Source: Streptomyces sp. DH24 (GTDB taxonomy: Bacteria > Actinomycetota > Actinomycetes > Streptomycetales > Streptomycetaceae). Taken from it: DNA of 64,000 nucleotides. The position numbers and the translations under genes were made by a program. This document shows, piece by piece, positions 35,098-43,499 of this stretch (position 1 is the stretch's first letter; every line of letters begins with the position of its first letter). The stretch lies in NCBI RefSeq assembly GCF_029813775.1, contig NZ_JARVKW010000005.1, positions 186,001 through 250,000 of the forward strand, written 5' to 3'. The notes under the pieces were generated by a model that was not told where the DNA came from, did no database searches, and was given only the letters and a program-made list of their open reading frames with translations.

Positions 35098-36245
35098 GCC
35101 GGCAGCCGGGCGCCCAGCAGGATCATCCTCAGGGCCCGCTCGGTGGCGTCGGTGAGCAGTTCGGAGGCCCGCAACAGGGCCTCCGCCAGAGCCATCGGCG
35201 CGGGCAGGATGCCGTGACAGGCGTCGACCCCCGGCACCTCGTGGGCGCCCTCGCCGAGCGTGCCCGCGAGCGCCAGCACCGGACGGCCGTGCAGCTTGGC
35301 GCGCCGGGCCACCTCGGCCGGCACCTTGCCGCGCGGCGTCTGGTGGTCCAGGGCGCCCTCGGCGGTGACGACCAGGTCGGCGCGGGCCAGCCGGGCGTCC
35401 AGGTCCAGGTGGTCCAGGAGCACACCGAAGCGGGGCAGCAGACGGGCGCCGAGCGCGGCGAGCCCGGCGCCGAGCCCGCCCGAGGCGCCGGTGCCCGGGC
35501 CGGTGCGCAGGTCGGTGCCGGTGACGCGGAGGTCGCGGGTGAGGACGTACGCCCAGTTCTCCAGGCCCGCCGACAGGTCCTCGACCTGGGCCGGGGTCGC
35601 GCCCTTCTGCGGGCCGAAGACGCGGGCGACGCCGCGCTCCCCGCACAGCACGTTGAACGGGTTGCAGGCGACCAGCAGCTCCACGTCCGCGAGCCGGGGG
35701 TCGAGGCCCGCCGGGTCGACGCGGTGCAGCCGGACCAGTTCCCGGCCGCCGGGCGGGAGTTCGAGACCGTCCGCGTCCAGCAGCCGGGCGCCGAGCGCCT
35801 GGAGCGCGCCCGCGCCGCCGTCGGACGTGCCGGAGTCGCCGCAGCCGACCAGGATGCGGCGCGCGCCCGCGTCGAGCGCGGCACGGACGAGTTCGCCGAC
35901 GCCGTACGTGGTGGTGGCGCCGGGGTCGCGCAGGGAGCGGGGGACCAGGGAGAGGCCCGCGACCGCCGCCATCTCCACGACTGCCGTGTCCCCGGAGCCG
36001 AGCAGCGCGAAATGCGTGCCGAGGGTCTCCCCGACCGGGCCGGTGGCGGCCAGCGCGACCAGCCGGCCGCCGGTGGTGGCGGCCAGCGTGGCGGCGGTGC
36101 CCTCCCCGCCGTCCACCAGCGGGATCAGGTCGACGTCTGCGGCGGGCAGGACGCGGCGCACACCGGACGCGATGGCGTCGGCGGCGGCCTGGGCGGACAG
36201 GGACTCCTTGAAGCCACTGGGGGCCACGGCGATACGGCTCAGCAC
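35037..36245 (-). CDS. Glycerate kinase (GlxK/GarK family)
   Basis: 402 residues from GTG 36245, with GAGGAG seven bases upstream. Family features: RIAVAPSGFKESLSAQAAAD at the start, IPLVDGGEGTA, VGCGDSGTSDGGAGALQALG, NPFNVLCGERGVARVFGPQKGA and DLVVTAEGALDHQTPRGKVP. It phosphorylates D-glycerate, linking glyoxylate use to glycolysis. It begins 11 nt after the stop of the SLC13-type permease, so the two are one operon. Its C-terminal 20 codons are antisense to the end of the PLP-enzyme gene. Confidence 0.93.
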   Translation of the reverse strand: MLSRIAVAPSGFKESLSAQAAADAIASGVRRVLPAADVDLIPLVDGGEGTAATLAATTGGRLVALAATGPVGETLGTHFALLGSGDTAVVEMAAVAGLSLVPRSLRDPGATTTYGVGELVRAALDAGARRILVGCGDSGTSDGGAGALQALGARLLDADGLELPPGGRELVRLHRVDPAGLDPRLADVELLVACNPFNVLCGERGVARVFGPQKGATPAQVEDLSAGLENWAYVLTRDLRVTGTDLRTGPGTGASGGLGAGLAALGARLLPRFGVLLDHLDLDARLARADLVVTAEGALDHQTPRGKVPAEVARRAKLHGRPVLALAGTLGEGAHEVPGVDACHGILPAPMALAEALLRASELLTDATERALRMILLGARLPAHAEAGTAEVSGTQRPFSVR

Positions 36246-36256
36246 GGTTGTTCTCC

Positions 36257-37672
36257 TCAGCGGGTCACGGGAACGCCGAGCAGCGGCCACACCGCGACGG
36301 CGAAGAGCAGGACGAGAAGGGCGGTCAGCGGCGCCAGCACGGCCGACAGCCGCAGCAGGTCCCGCGGGGTGTAGGTGGGGGTGCCGGGCAGCTCGGCGAA
36401 GAGCGTGACCGGTTTGGCGCTGGCGGGCAGGGTGTGGCAGAACCCGGCGGCCGCGGTGGAGGCGAGCGCGGCGGCGACCGGGTTGACCCCGGCGCCCACG
36501 GCCGCCGCGACGACCAGCGGCACCAGCACCGACGAGCGGGCCGACCGGGACTGCAGGACCAGGTGGGCCGCCGTGCTGACCGCGATCACGACCGCCAGGA
36601 ACACGACCGGCGTGACGCCCGAGGGGAGCCCCGCAACCAGCCATTTCGCGGCCCCGGAGTCGGCGAGCGCGATGCCCATCGCCATCGTCGCGGCCATGAA
36701 CAGCAGCAGTGCCCACGGCACCGTCCGCAGCGCGTCCTTCAGCCGGACCGTGCCGAACGCGGGCGACGCCGCGACGACCGCGCCGATCAGTGCGACGACC
36801 GCCGGCGGCACCCGGTGCAGCGGCTCGCTGCACCACAGCGCGACCACCGTCGCCAGCAGCAGCGCGCAGCGCGACTCGGCCTGCGTCCAGGGGCCGGTCA
36901 CCGGCTGCTCGCTGTGCCGCTGTATCTCCTCCGCCGTCACGCGCACCGGGCCCGCGCGGTCCGCACGCCGGGTCGTCGTCAACAGCACGGCCTCGGCGGC
37001 CAGATGGGAGGACGCCACCGCCAGCGGCAGCCCGAGCAGCAGCCACTCGGTGAACCCGATCCGCTCCCCGGACGTCTCCCACAGCACCGACACGGTGATC
37101 AGATGCGCGCCCGCGCCGATCAGGGTCGCCACCGCCGACAGCAGGATCACGGTCGGAAACAGCAGCGCCAGCATCACGACCAGTCGCTTCCGGTCGCCGA
37201 GCGCCTTGGCGAGGGCCAGGAACACCGGCAGCGCCAGCGCGGCCCGGCCGGAGGTGGCGGGCACCGCGAACGCCGTGACGACCAGCGCGGCCGTCGTCAG
37301 GTGCACGAGCTGCCGCACGGTGCGCGCCCCGCCCACCAGGAAAGCCGCCGCCCGCCCCGCCAGCCCCGTCCGCGTCACCGCGGCGGCCAGCACGAAGGCG
37401 CAGATCAGCAGCCACACCGTCGAGTCGCCGAGGGTGCCGAACAGGGTGTCGCTGCTGATCACCCCGGTCGCGGTCAGCGCCAGCCCGGCGCCCAGCGCGA
37501 TGTACGTGTCGTCGATCGGGGTGGCGATCCAGGCGCAGGTCGCCAGCGCGAACACGGCGAGCGTGAGCCGGGCGTCACCGGCGAGGCCGGGGAAGTTGCC
37601 GGGCACCGCGAGCAGCGCGCACAGCGACAGGGCGACGCACAGGGCGGCGGTCAGCCGGAGGTTCGGGGTCAC
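36257..37672 (-). CDS. SLC13/DASS-family permease
   Basis: 471 residues, about 12 membrane helices, starting at GTG 37672. Two repeated halves with the SLC13-type signatures VPATSGRAALALPVFLALAK and ASTAAAGFCHTLPASAKPVT. SLC13 relatives carry dicarboxylates, sulfate or other organic anions. Because glycerate kinase follows directly, the substrate may be glycerate or a related acid (inference). The inverted repeat TGAAG-N4-CTTCA lies 47 nt upstream and is shared with the neighbouring two-component operon. Confidence 0.9.
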   Translation of the reverse strand: MTPNLRLTAALCVALSLCALLAVPGNFPGLAGDARLTLAVFALATCAWIATPIDDTYIALGAGLALTATGVISSDTLFGTLGDSTVWLLICAFVLAAAVTRTGLAGRAAAFLVGGARTVRQLVHLTTAALVVTAFAVPATSGRAALALPVFLALAKALGDRKRLVVMLALLFPTVILLSAVATLIGAGAHLITVSVLWETSGERIGFTEWLLLGLPLAVASSHLAAEAVLLTTTRRADRAGPVRVTAEEIQRHSEQPVTGPWTQAESRCALLLATVVALWCSEPLHRVPPAVVALIGAVVAASPAFGTVRLKDALRTVPWALLLFMAATMAMGIALADSGAAKWLVAGLPSGVTPVVFLAVVIAVSTAAHLVLQSRSARSSVLVPLVVAAAVGAGVNPVAAALASTAAAGFCHTLPASAKPVTLFAELPGTPTYTPRDLLRLSAVLAPLTALLVLLFAVAVWPLLGVPVTR

Positions 37673-37718
37673 GACATCGAGGGTTCACGCGGGCCGTGAG
37701 CCCTCAATGAGCCGCACA

Positions 37719-37732
37719 TGAAGGAAACTTCA
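37719..37732. promoter_or_regulatory. Inverted repeat TGAAG-N4-CTTCA upstream of the permease-glycerate kinase operon
   Basis: TGAAG (37719-37723), spacer GAAA, CTTCA (37728-37732). Its near edge is 47 nt from the permease start codon, the same distance as the matching site at 40363-40382 from the small secreted protein gene. Candidate operator for the OmpR-type regulator encoded between them. Confidence 0.6.
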
Positions 37733-37776
37733 CGCGGCCTGCGGCCCCGGGGGCTCACCGGGGAGCCGCCCCCGGG

Positions 37777-37860
37777 CTCAGGACGGCACCGGCCCCGGAC
37801 GCACGAGGGAGCCGGCCTCGGACTCAGGACGGCACCGCCCCGGACGCACGAGGGAGCCGG
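37777..37860. repeat. Two tandem copies of a 38-39 nt sequence
   Basis: Copy 1 at 37777-37815 and copy 2 at 37823-37860 (period 46) match except for one missing G. Unit begins CTCAGGACGGCACC and ends GCACGAGGGAGCCGG. They lie just after the stop of the response regulator and before the permease operon promoter, in the only non-coding gap of this cluster. Confidence 0.75.
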
Positions 37861-37868
37861 ACCCGCGC

Positions 37869-38531
37869 TCACCCGGGCAGCCGGTACCCCATGCCCCGCA
37901 CCGTCTCCACCTGCTGCGCCCCGAGCTTCTTGCGCAGTGCCCGCACGTACACGTCCACGATGTTGGAGCCCGGGTCGAAGTCGTAGCCCCACACGTGGGA
38001 GAGGATCTGCTCGCGGGACAGCACCTGCCCCGGATGCCGCAGGAACAGCTCGAGCAGCACGAACTCACGGGCCGTCAGGTCCACCGTGCGGTCCCCGCAG
38101 CGGGCCCGCCGGGTGCGCAGGTCCAGGCTCAGCGTGCCCGAGCGCAGCACCGTCACCTCGGGCGCCCGGGCCGCCGTACGCAGCCTCAGCCGCACCCGGG
38201 CGAGCAGTTCCTCGAAGCGGAACGGCTTGGTCATCCAGTCGTCGGCGCCGCCCTCCAGGCCGGCCACCGTGTCGCGCACCGAGTCCCGCGCGGTCAGCAC
38301 GATCACCGGGACCGTCACCCGGGCCTCGCGCAGTTCTCGCAGCACCGTGAAGCCGTCCCGGCCGGGCAGTCCGATGTCCAGGACGACGAGGTCGAAGCCG
38401 CCGGTCAGCGCGTACTCGTAGGCGGCGTCGCCGTCGCCGACGACGGTGGTCGTGAAGCCGCCCGCGCGCAGGCCCTTCTCCACGAAGGAGGCGATGCGCT
38501 CCTCGTCCTCGACGATCAGGATGCGGTTCAC
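37869..38531 (-). CDS. OmpR-family response regulator
   Basis: 220 residues from GTG 38531, which overlaps the stop of the kinase gene. Receiver: ILIVEDEERIASFVEKGL with the acidic pair, phospho-acceptor in LVVLDIGLPGRDG, VLTARD and DWMTKPF with the switch lysine. C-terminal winged helix: DLTAREFVLLELFLRHPGQV, VWGYDFDPGSNIVDVYVRAL, ETVRGMGYRLP. It completes a three-gene unit with a kinase and a small secreted protein. Shared inverted repeats upstream of its own operon and the permease operon make these its likely targets. Confidence 0.95.
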   Translation of the reverse strand: MNRILIVEDEERIASFVEKGLRAGGFTTTVVGDGDAAYEYALTGGFDLVVLDIGLPGRDGFTVLRELREARVTVPVIVLTARDSVRDTVAGLEGGADDWMTKPFRFEELLARVRLRLRTAARAPEVTVLRSGTLSLDLRTRRARCGDRTVDLTAREFVLLELFLRHPGQVLSREQILSHVWGYDFDPGSNIVDVYVRALRKKLGAQQVETVRGMGYRLPG

Positions 38532-40099
38532 GTGCGTGCCTCTTCCAGGGTCAGTACGAAGGTGGCGCCGCCGCCCTCGGTCTCGCGCAGGCCGATCCGG
38601 CCGCCGTGCGCCTCGGCGATGGCCCGCACGATGGACAGCCCGAGCCCGGCGCCCGAGCCGCGCGCGCCGCGCCGGGCGGTGCCGCGCCGGAACCGCTCGA
38701 AGATCACCCCGGCGTCCTGCGGGCGCACCCCGGGGCCGGAGTCGGCGACGTACAGCTCGACGCGTGTGCCGTCCGCGCGGGAGCCGATGCGGATGGTCTG
38801 GCCGGGCGCGGTGTGCTGCACGGCGTTCTGGGCGAGCTGCACCATCGCCTGCGTGATCCGCTGCGGGTCCAACTCGGCCTCCCGGTCGGCGACTTCGGTG
38901 AGCTGCCAGTCGCGCTCGCCGAGGGTGCGGGCCTTGACGTAGACGTCGGCGGTGAGTTCGGCGAGCTGCACCGGCTCTGGGGTGACGAAGTCGGGCCGCT
39001 CGGCCTTGGCGAGCAGCAGCAGGTCCTCCACGATGCGGCTCATCCGGTCCAGCTGGTCGGTGACCAGCCGCACGGTCTCCTCGCGTTCGGCCGGGTCGTC
39101 GCCCATCAGCTCCAGATGGCCGCGCACGATGGTGATCGGGGTGCGCAGTTCGTGCCCGGCGTCGTCCACGAACTGGCGCTGCGCGGCGAAGGCCCGCTCC
39201 AGCCGGTCGAGCATCGCGTTGAACGTCTCGGCGAGGGCCGCCACGTCGTCCCGGCCGCGCACCGGGATACGGCGGGTGAGGTCCTGCTCGGTGAGCTGTG
39301 CCGCCGCGGTGCGCACCAGCCGCACCGGCCGCAGGATCCGGCCCGCGACCACCCAGCCGATGCCGGTGGTCAGCAGCAGCGCGACCCCGGAGATGGCGAG
39401 CAGGATGCGGGTCACCTCGTCGACCCGGTCCTGTTCGCGGCCCGGGTGGAAGGCGACGACGAACGCGGCCTCGGGGTCGCCGCCCACCCGCGCGACGGCG
39501 ACCTTCGCCCAGCGGATCTCGCCCGAGGGGCGGTGCAGCGTGCCGGTGGAGCCGGGCGCCTCGAAGACGCGGCGGCGGGCGTCGGCGTCCTTGTGCAGCG
39601 GCAGCGGTACGTCGATGTCGCGCGGCTGGATGAGCTGCGCCGGTCCGCGGCCGGGCCGGGCGACCAGGCCGATCAGCTCCTCCTCCGGATCGGCGTACTG
39701 GCGTTCCAGGAAGACGTGCAGCAGCCGCGCCGGGTCGGTGAACGGGCGGCCGGTTGCCGGGTCGACGCCCCGCTCCTCGAAGTGGGCGAACTCGCCGGCC
39801 TCCTGGGCGAGCAGCCCGTCGACGCGCCGGTCGGCGTCCCGCAGCAGGATGGAGCGGGTGGTCACGGCCACCGAGGCGAGGGCGACCGCCATCACCAGCA
39901 GCAGCCAGAGCAGGATGCGGACCCGGGCGGAGATCCGCCGCCGCGGGCGGTCAGCCGTCGTCGCGTCCGTCGTCCCGGCCGCTTCCGGTGTCGTCGTCGC
40001 GTCCGTGGTTCCCGCCGCTTCCGGTGTCGTCGTCACGTCCGTCGTCCCCGCCGCCCCTGCCGCCCCTGCCGTCATCGAGGTCGTCGTCATCGTCGTCAC
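38528..40099 (-). CDS. Membrane sensor histidine kinase (EnvZ/HAMP type)
   Basis: 523 residues from ATG 40099. The first 48 residues are Thr/Ala-rich with two copies of a 12-residue repeat (TTPEAAGTTDAT) and overlap the preceding gene in another frame. Then helix ILLWLLLVMAVALASVAV, a sensor domain of about 150 residues, helix ILLAISGVALLLTTGIGWVV, HAMP, phospho-acceptor histidine in FVDDAGHELRTPI, and ATPase motifs MVQLAQNAVQHT, VADSGPGVRPQD and GSGAGLGLSIVRAIAEAHGG. The true start may be one of several nearby ATGs (40099, 40090, 40075); none has a strong ribosome binding site. Confidence 0.92.
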   Translation of the reverse strand: MTTMTTTSMTAGAAGAAGTTDVTTTPEAAGTTDATTTPEAAGTTDATTADRPRRRISARVRILLWLLLVMAVALASVAVTTRSILLRDADRRVDGLLAQEAGEFAHFEERGVDPATGRPFTDPARLLHVFLERQYADPEEELIGLVARPGRGPAQLIQPRDIDVPLPLHKDADARRRVFEAPGSTGTLHRPSGEIRWAKVAVARVGGDPEAAFVVAFHPGREQDRVDEVTRILLAISGVALLLTTGIGWVVAGRILRPVRLVRTAAAQLTEQDLTRRIPVRGRDDVAALAETFNAMLDRLERAFAAQRQFVDDAGHELRTPITIVRGHLELMGDDPAEREETVRLVTDQLDRMSRIVEDLLLLAKAERPDFVTPEPVQLAELTADVYVKARTLGERDWQLTEVADREAELDPQRITQAMVQLAQNAVQHTAPGQTIRIGSRADGTRVELYVADSGPGVRPQDAGVIFERFRRGTARRGARGSGAGLGLSIVRAIAEAHGGRIGLRETEGGGATFVLTLEEART

Positions 40100-40319
40100 C
40101 CGGGGGGCTGTCGGTCACCGGGGGCCGGGAGACGACCTGGTCGCTCGGCGTCGGTGCGGGCCGGGTGGGCGTCGGCTCGGGGGAGCCGCTGTCCAGCTCC
40201 ACCCTGGGCGGGACCTTCGGCGGGTCGGGGCTGTCGGTGAGGGCGAAACTGGTCGCGGCGATGCCGAGCGGGATCGCCACGACGGCGGCCAGGGCCGCCA
40301 TCCGGTGCGAGAAGACCAT
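39951..40319 (-). CDS. Small secreted hydrophilic protein
   Basis: 122 residues from ATG 40319. A signal peptide (MVFSHRMAALAAVVAIPLGI then AATSFA) is followed by a Pro/Ser/Thr segment and a highly acidic tail with Asp runs and repeats of GRDDDTGSG. It precedes the sensor kinase and overlaps it by 149 nt in a different frame. Proteins of this type are found beside two-component systems in Streptomyces and may be ligands or accessory factors; that role is inferred. Confidence 0.8.
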   Translation of the reverse strand: MVFSHRMAALAAVVAIPLGIAATSFALTDSPDPPKVPPRVELDSGSPEPTPTRPAPTPSDQVVSRPPVTDSPPGDDDDDDLDDGRGGRGGGDDGRDDDTGSGGNHGRDDDTGSGRDDGRDDG

Positions 40320-40362
40320 GCGGCGATCCTGCCCCCGCGGACCGCCGGCCAGGATGAGCCCG

Positions 40363-40382
40363 GGATGAAGAACTCTTCATCC
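40363..40382. promoter_or_regulatory. Palindrome GGATGAAG-N4-CTTCATCC upstream of the two-component operon
   Basis: Perfect 8-bp arms (40363-40370 and 40375-40382) with spacer AACT; flanking GCCC/GGGC extends pairing with one bulge. The inner TGAAG-N4-CTTCA half is shared with 37719-37732, and both end 47 nt from their start codon. It may be the autoregulatory operator of the OmpR-type regulator; it could also act as a terminator for the upstream RAM-domain gene. Confidence 0.6.
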
Positions 40383-40431
40383 GGGCGCGGGCGGCGGCGG
40401 GGCGTCGGGCGGTCCGGTCGGAGGCGTCCGC

Positions 40432-40713
40432 TCAGCTGTCGAGGCCGATGGCGAACGCCGCCTCCAGGTCGTGCTGCGAGTAGGTGCGGAACGCCACGTG
40501 CGTGTCCGTGCCCTCCACACCGGGGATCTTGCTGATCCGGCCCGGGATGACCTCCGCGAGATCCTCGTGCTGCTTCACGCGCACCATCGCGATCAGGTCG
40601 TACGTGCCGGTGACGGAGAAGACCTCGCTCACGCTGTCCAGCGAGGCGATCTGCTCCGCGATCTCGGGGATCCGGTCCACGCTGGTCTTGATGAGGACGA
40701 TCGCGGTGATCAC
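40432..40713 (-). CDS. Stand-alone Lrp/AsnC ligand-binding (RAM) domain protein
   Basis: 93 residues from GTG 40713, preceded by GGAGAGA. It is the RAM domain only: MITAIVLIKTSVDRIPEIAE, SVTGTYDLIAMVRVK and PGVEGTDTHVAFRTYS, with no helix-turn-helix. Such proteins bind amino acids and may modulate full-length Lrp/AsnC regulators. Start overlaps the rhomboid stop by four bases, so the two genes are coupled. Confidence 0.92.
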   Translation of the reverse strand: MITAIVLIKTSVDRIPEIAEQIASLDSVSEVFSVTGTYDLIAMVRVKQHEDLAEVIPGRISKIPGVEGTDTHVAFRTYSQHDLEAAFAIGLDS

Positions 40714-41444
40714 GGCTGGTTCTCTCCCTCGGGGGCCGGCGCTGGGGCGCTGTTCACTCTAGTCGTACGCCACGAGCGCACCCAGGCGCAGACGAAGCCC
40801 AGCCCGAACCCCATCAGGTGCGCCAGGTACGCGACGCCCGGCCCCGAGGACGCCCGGCCCGCCGCCAGCCACTGCAGCACCGCCCAGAACGGCAGCACGA
40901 CCCACGCCGGGAAGCGCAGCGGCAGGAAGAACAGGAACGGCAGGAGACTGGTGACGCGGGCGCGCGGGAACAGGTACAGAAAGGCGCCGAGGACCGCCGA
41001 GATGGCCCCCGACGCGCCGACCAGGGACTGTGGGGAGCCGGCGTTGGCGGCGGCGTAGCCCAGCAGGGCCAGGTAGCCGCAGCCGAGGTAGAAGAGGGTG
41101 AACCGCACGCGGCCCATGCGTTCCTCGGTCATCGTTCCGAAGACGTAGAGGAAGAGCATGTTGCCAAGCAGATGGACCCAGCTGCCGTGGACGAACAGCG
41201 CCGTCGCCGGGGTGAGGGCGGCGCCCGGGGAGCCGCCGAACAGATCCGCCGGGATCACGCCCCAGCGCCGGAAGTAGGCCCGCTGCGCGGTGAGCAGCTC
41301 GTCTCCGGTGCCGTACCCGGGATGGAGGCCCGACGCCGGACCGATCAGGAAGATCAGACAGCACAGCGCGATCAGCCCGTACGTCACCGGCGCCGACGGA
41401 CCCCGGACCGCCCGCCCGGCCGGCGCTCTCCAGTTACCGATCAT
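40710..41444 (-). CDS. Rhomboid-family intramembrane serine protease
   Basis: 244 residues from ATG 41444 (MIGNWRAPAGRAVRGP). Six helices with the catalytic motifs HGSWVHLLGNMLFLYVFG, the serine in GASGAISAVLGAF and the histidine in YLAHLMGFGLGF. It would cleave membrane proteins within the bilayer. No ribosome binding site precedes the ATG; a CATGCT hexamer is 6 nt upstream, so a leaderless start is possible. Confidence 0.94.
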   Translation of the reverse strand: MIGNWRAPAGRAVRGPSAPVTYGLIALCCLIFLIGPASGLHPGYGTGDELLTAQRAYFRRWGVIPADLFGGSPGAALTPATALFVHGSWVHLLGNMLFLYVFGTMTEERMGRVRFTLFYLGCGYLALLGYAAANAGSPQSLVGASGAISAVLGAFLYLFPRARVTSLLPFLFFLPLRFPAWVVLPFWAVLQWLAAGRASSGPGVAYLAHLMGFGLGFVCAWVRSWRTTRVNSAPAPAPEGENQP

Positions 41445-41599
41445 GAACAGAGCATGGCGTAACCGGACGCATCGCGACAGACCGCCTCGCCGCCGTGGAC
41501 GGACGGGCGGCGAGTACCCGCCAGGCCGTAGGGTTACGAGCCACACGCACCGGGGAGTCCGGCGCGACACGGACACCAGAAGGAAGGCGAACAGTCACG

Positions 41600-41839
41600 A
41601 TGACGGTTCCCCTGCCGACCGCCACGACGCGGTGGCGCTGCGCCCTCTGCGGCAACCTCACGCGCTTCGACGTGACCCGCTCCTCCAAGGTCGTCGAGTA
41701 CGTCCACCTCGACCTGGCCGGAGAGCCGAAGGTCGAGGAGCGCGAGGTGCTCAGTGAGACCATCGAGTCGGTGCGGTGCCGCTGGTGCAACGCCGTGGAC
41801 CAGGTGGAACTCGTGGACAGGCCGGCCGCCGGCTCCTGA
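41600..41839 (+). CDS. Small zinc-ribbon protein
   Basis: 79 residues from ATG 41600; GAAGGAAGG lies about ten bases upstream. Two CxxC pairs (RWRCALCGNLTRFD and RCRWCNAVDQVE) predict a zinc ribbon. The middle has a beta-rich EYVHLDLAGEPKVEE segment. Function unknown, perhaps nucleic-acid or protein binding. It is 84 nt upstream of the NYN-domain gene and may be cotranscribed. Confidence 0.85.
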   Translation: MTVPLPTATTRWRCALCGNLTRFDVTRSSKVVEYVHLDLAGEPKVEEREVLSETIESVRCRWCNAVDQVELVDRPAAGS

Positions 41840-41923
41840 CGGAGCGGGCCCGGCGCAGGGCGATCCCCGACGGGCCCCGATCCGGGACCGGCGCGGGATC
41901 CCGCACAGGCATTGGGGTGACGG

Positions 41924-43267
41924 ATGGTGGAGACCACGGGTGGGAGGCCGCAGGACGGCGCCGCCGAGGTGCTCGACCGTCCGCTGCCGGACGGTGTGCG
42001 CCGCCGGGTCGTGCAGATCGTGTCCGACGGCTTCGGCGCGCTGACCATGGCGGAACTGCCCGCGCAGCTCAGGCAGTACGCCCGGTTCACGCCGACGCGC
42101 CGGGTGAAGTTCGCCGGCAACGCCATGGCGGCCGCGCTGGAGACCGACCCGCTGTTCCGGCAGCGCGTCGGCGAGAAGCTGAGAGAGGCGCAGCCGGAGA
42201 TCGCCGGCGCCCTGGACTCCGGCTCACCGCCCCCGGCCGCGGACCCGCTCGACGTGGCGGCCGCGGCCTACGTGCTGCGGCCCACCGGCTGGGTGAAGCT
42301 CGTGACCGCGGCCGGCGAGGAGGCCCTGCGGGCCGACGCCGAACGCGCCGACGAGGAGAACCGCGCCGAGCTGGAGCGGCTGCGCGCCGAACTCGCGCAG
42401 GCCCGCGAGCACACCCGGGCCGAGACCGAGCGGCTGCGCGCCGAGCTGGAGTCGGCGAAGAAGGAAGCCGAATCGCTGCACCGCAAACTGCGCTCCGCCC
42501 TCAGCGACGTCAAGCGCGGCGAGGCGGCACTGCGCAAGGCGCACGCCGAGACCGAGGCCGTCCGCGCCGAGGGGCACACCCAGGTGTCCGCCGCCGAGAG
42601 CGAGAGCCGGCGGCTCAAGGCCCGCCTCGCCGAGGTGGAGGCGACCCTGGAGGCCACCCGCCGGGCCGCCCGCGAGGGCCGCAGCGTCGAGGACATGCGG
42701 GTCCGGCTGCTGCTGGACACCCTGCTCGACGCCACGCAGGGGCTGCGCCGCGAACTGGCCCTGCCGCCGGTGTCGGTGCGGCCCGCCGAGACCGTGGACG
42801 CCGTCGAGCCCGGCCGGATGACGCCGAAGGACATCGCCGCCCGCGCGCTGTCCGAGAACGACCCGGCGATCCTCGACCAGCTGCTCGCGCTGCCGCAGGC
42901 CCATCTGGTCGTCGACGGCTACAACGTCACCAAGACCGGCTATCCGCAGATGCCGCTGGAGAAGCAGCGCCTCAGGCTGCTCGGCCAGCTCTCCCAGCTC
43001 GCCGCGCAGACCGGCGCCGAGGTGACGTGCGTCTTCGACGGCGCCGAGCTGGCCGCGCCCGTGCTGCTCGCGCCGCCGCGCGGCGTGCGGGTGCTGTTCT
43101 CCAAGCCGGGCGTCACCGCCGACGAGCTGATCCGCCAGCTGGTGCGCGCCGAGCCGCCGGGCCGGCCCGTCATCGTCGCCTCCACCGACCGCGAGGTGGC
43201 CGACGGGGTCGCACGCGCCGGCGCACGCCCTGTCGCGTCCGCGGTGCTCCTCAAGCGGCTTTCCTGA
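41924..43267 (+). CDS. NYN-domain (YacP-like) predicted RNase with long coiled coil
   Basis: 447 residues from ATG 41924. Residues 1-115 form a helical region, 135-260 a heptad-rich coiled coil (ENRAELERLRAELAQAREHT onward), and 300-447 a NYN/PIN-like nuclease domain with acidic residues in LVVDGYNVTK, CVFDGAEL and VASTDREVADG. The family cleaves RNA; YacP/Rae1 of Bacillus acts on mRNA in ribosomes. Which RNA it acts on here is unknown. Confidence 0.9.
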   Translation: MVETTGGRPQDGAAEVLDRPLPDGVRRRVVQIVSDGFGALTMAELPAQLRQYARFTPTRRVKFAGNAMAAALETDPLFRQRVGEKLREAQPEIAGALDSGSPPPAADPLDVAAAAYVLRPTGWVKLVTAAGEEALRADAERADEENRAELERLRAELAQAREHTRAETERLRAELESAKKEAESLHRKLRSALSDVKRGEAALRKAHAETEAVRAEGHTQVSAAESESRRLKARLAEVEATLEATRRAAREGRSVEDMRVRLLLDTLLDATQGLRRELALPPVSVRPAETVDAVEPGRMTPKDIAARALSENDPAILDQLLALPQAHLVVDGYNVTKTGYPQMPLEKQRLRLLGQLSQLAAQTGAEVTCVFDGAELAAPVLLAPPRGVRVLFSKPGVTADELIRQLVRAEPPGRPVIVASTDREVADGVARAGARPVASAVLLKRLS

Positions 43268-43417
43268 CCGCTGATTCACTTCTGCCCCAACCGCAACGTA
43301 CCTGCGCTATGCCCGAATTGACGGAACCGTCACGCAACGTAGCGTCAAGCAGGCGTCACTGCAGGTGAGTTGAGGGCTGAGAATGCGGTGCGTAACCGGG
43401 ATATTTCGGCAGAGGAT

Positions 43418-43447
43418 TTGAACTGATCACGGCTGGGTCACTAGGGT
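43418..43447 (+). promoter_or_regulatory. Promoter of the first NlpC/P60 gene
   Basis: TTGAAC (43418-43423), 18-nt spacer, TAGGGT (43442-43447). Predicted start of transcription near 43454 leaves a leader of about 46 nt, too short for a riboswitch of the ydaO type. Confidence 0.65.
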
Positions 43448-43499
43448 CAGCCCTCGAACCCGCGAACGGGTGATCACTGAGGAGAAGGAGCTCGCCCCC

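Noticed and set aside
37777-37860. Direct repeats considered as a CRISPR array
   Set aside because: Only two copies with a 7-nt spacer and no cas genes; a simple tandem duplication fits better.
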